The translations under genes were made by a program, and so were the position numbers. The notes beneath the pieces were generated by a model. That model had not been told where the DNA came from. It worked only from the letters and a program-made list of their open reading frames with translations, and ran no database searches. 5,961 nt of DNA from Candidatus Sulfopaludibacter sp. SbA3 (GTDB taxonomy: Bacteria; Acidobacteriota; Terriglobia; Bryobacterales; Bryobacteraceae): NCBI GenBank assembly GCA_945861255.1, contig CAMAUG010000249.1, positions 1-5,961 of the forward strand, read 5' to 3'. Below, piece after piece: positions 5,401 to 5,961 of this stretch. Position 1 is the stretch's first letter. Each line of letters opens with the position of its first letter.

Positions 5401-5961
5401 CTAGAACGATGCGTTCAGCCGCACCGCGAAGTTTCGCCCCGCTTGCACCGCCGTGCCGGAGAGCGCGCCGGAGAAGTTGATCACGTTCAACCGGTCGAAG
5501 ACGTTCAACGCATCTGCCTGCAACCGCAGACTCTTGCGGTCGGCATTGTATAACTCGACGCCCGCCGAAAGGTCGAAGGAGGCCGCGGGGCGCACACGGC
5601 CGCGCTCGAAATTGACCTTGCTCAGGATGGAGGGGCCGTACTGGCGTGCGATGAAACCAAGGTCGCTCACACCCTCGATCTCAAACGGGAGGCCGCTGTT
5701 GTAGCTGCTTCCCAGCGCGAACCAGAACCGGCGGTGAGGCTGCACGCGGAACCGCCCGCGAAACGTATTGCGCTGATCTTGCGTCACGGGGAATGCACCC
5801 TCTTGGAGAATCACCTCGCCCGCCTCGTCGCCCAGAAACAGTCCACCGGCCACCGGAAGGTGACCCGTCGCTACCATGTTCGAATAGCTCAGGAAGCCGG
5901 AAAAGGGCCCCCATCGCGGCACCTCCAGCTTGGCTTCCACCCCATGAATGTTCGCGCGTTG
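5401..5961 (-). CDS. TonB-dependent outer-membrane receptor (C-terminal part)
   Basis: The frame is open to the window edge, so only the last 186 residues of a larger gene are present; the GTG at 5940 is internal. The fragment shows alternating-residue beta-strands of a 22-strand TonB-dependent barrel: NIHGVEAKLEV, FSGFLSYSN, RFRVQPHRRFWFALGSSY, ASFDLSAGVELY and SLRLQADALNVFDRLN. It ends FAVRLNASF with a terminal Phe, the signal read by the BAM assembly machinery. The NVFDRLNVINFSG run close to the end is typical of receptors with an N-terminal carboxypeptidase-regulatory-like domain, which are numerous in Acidobacteriota and Bacteroidota; that domain is not visible here. The ligand cannot be told. 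The antitoxin starts 42 bases downstream on the same strand, with no obvious terminator between them, so some read-through is possible. Confidence 0.88.
   Translation of the reverse strand, partial: QRANIHGVEAKLEVPRWGPFSGFLSYSNMVATGHLPVAGGLFLGDEAGEVILQEGAFPVTQDQRNTFRGRFRVQPHRRFWFALGSSYNSGLPFEIEGVSDLGFIARQYGPSILSKVNFERGRVRPAASFDLSAGVELYNADRKSLRLQADALNVFDRLNVINFSGALSGTAVQAGRNFAVRLNASF

Noticed and set aside
1..5961. tRNA, rRNA, CRISPR array, transposase or phage gene
   Set aside because: I looked for cloverleaf-like arms, regularly spaced repeats and transposase or integrase motifs on both strands and saw none.

Overview
The window is a GC-rich (roughly 60% by eye) bacterial chromosome segment with Gram-negative features: a TonB-dependent outer-membrane receptor C-terminus ending in Phe, and a twin-arginine-type signal on a VOC-fold protein. 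The style of the receptor C-terminus, the Tat-tagged VOC protein and the VapBC-type pair suggest Acidobacteriota, perhaps Solibacter/Bryobacter-like. This is an inference from protein style, with moderate confidence at best.

Left part, plus strand (1-960): the 3' end of a citrate/tricarballylate-type MFS proton symporter (MHS family), then, 31 bases later and behind a perfect AGGAGGA ribosome binding site, a small VOC (glyoxalase-fold) protein with a Tat-like leader. These two probably form the end of one operon. A strong hairpin without a U-tract lies just after the VOC stop. The block 961-1234 is non-coding as far as I can see and contains several inverted repeats.

Middle (1235-2622): a minus-strand TfoX N-terminal-domain protein and a plus-strand membrane-anchored alpha/beta hydrolase are divergently arranged around an 86-base spacer with two dyads. 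The hydrolase converges tail-to-tail with typA, and the two stop codons sit inside one dyad.

Right part, minus strand (2633-5961): reading 5' to 3' on that strand come the C-terminal part of a TonB-dependent receptor, a ribbon-helix-helix antitoxin, a PIN-domain (VapC-like) toxin three bases later, a structured 92-base spacer, and the translational GTPase TypA/BipA. The antitoxin has no Shine-Dalgarno sequence. Instead a TGC-TATGAT extended -10 element ends 6 bases before its ATG, and the same octamer recurs exactly 20 bases upstream. This suggests a leaderless, autoregulated toxin-antitoxin promoter and is the most interesting regulatory signal I found.

I found no wholly new multi-gene system. 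No tRNA, rRNA, CRISPR array, transposase or phage gene is visible.
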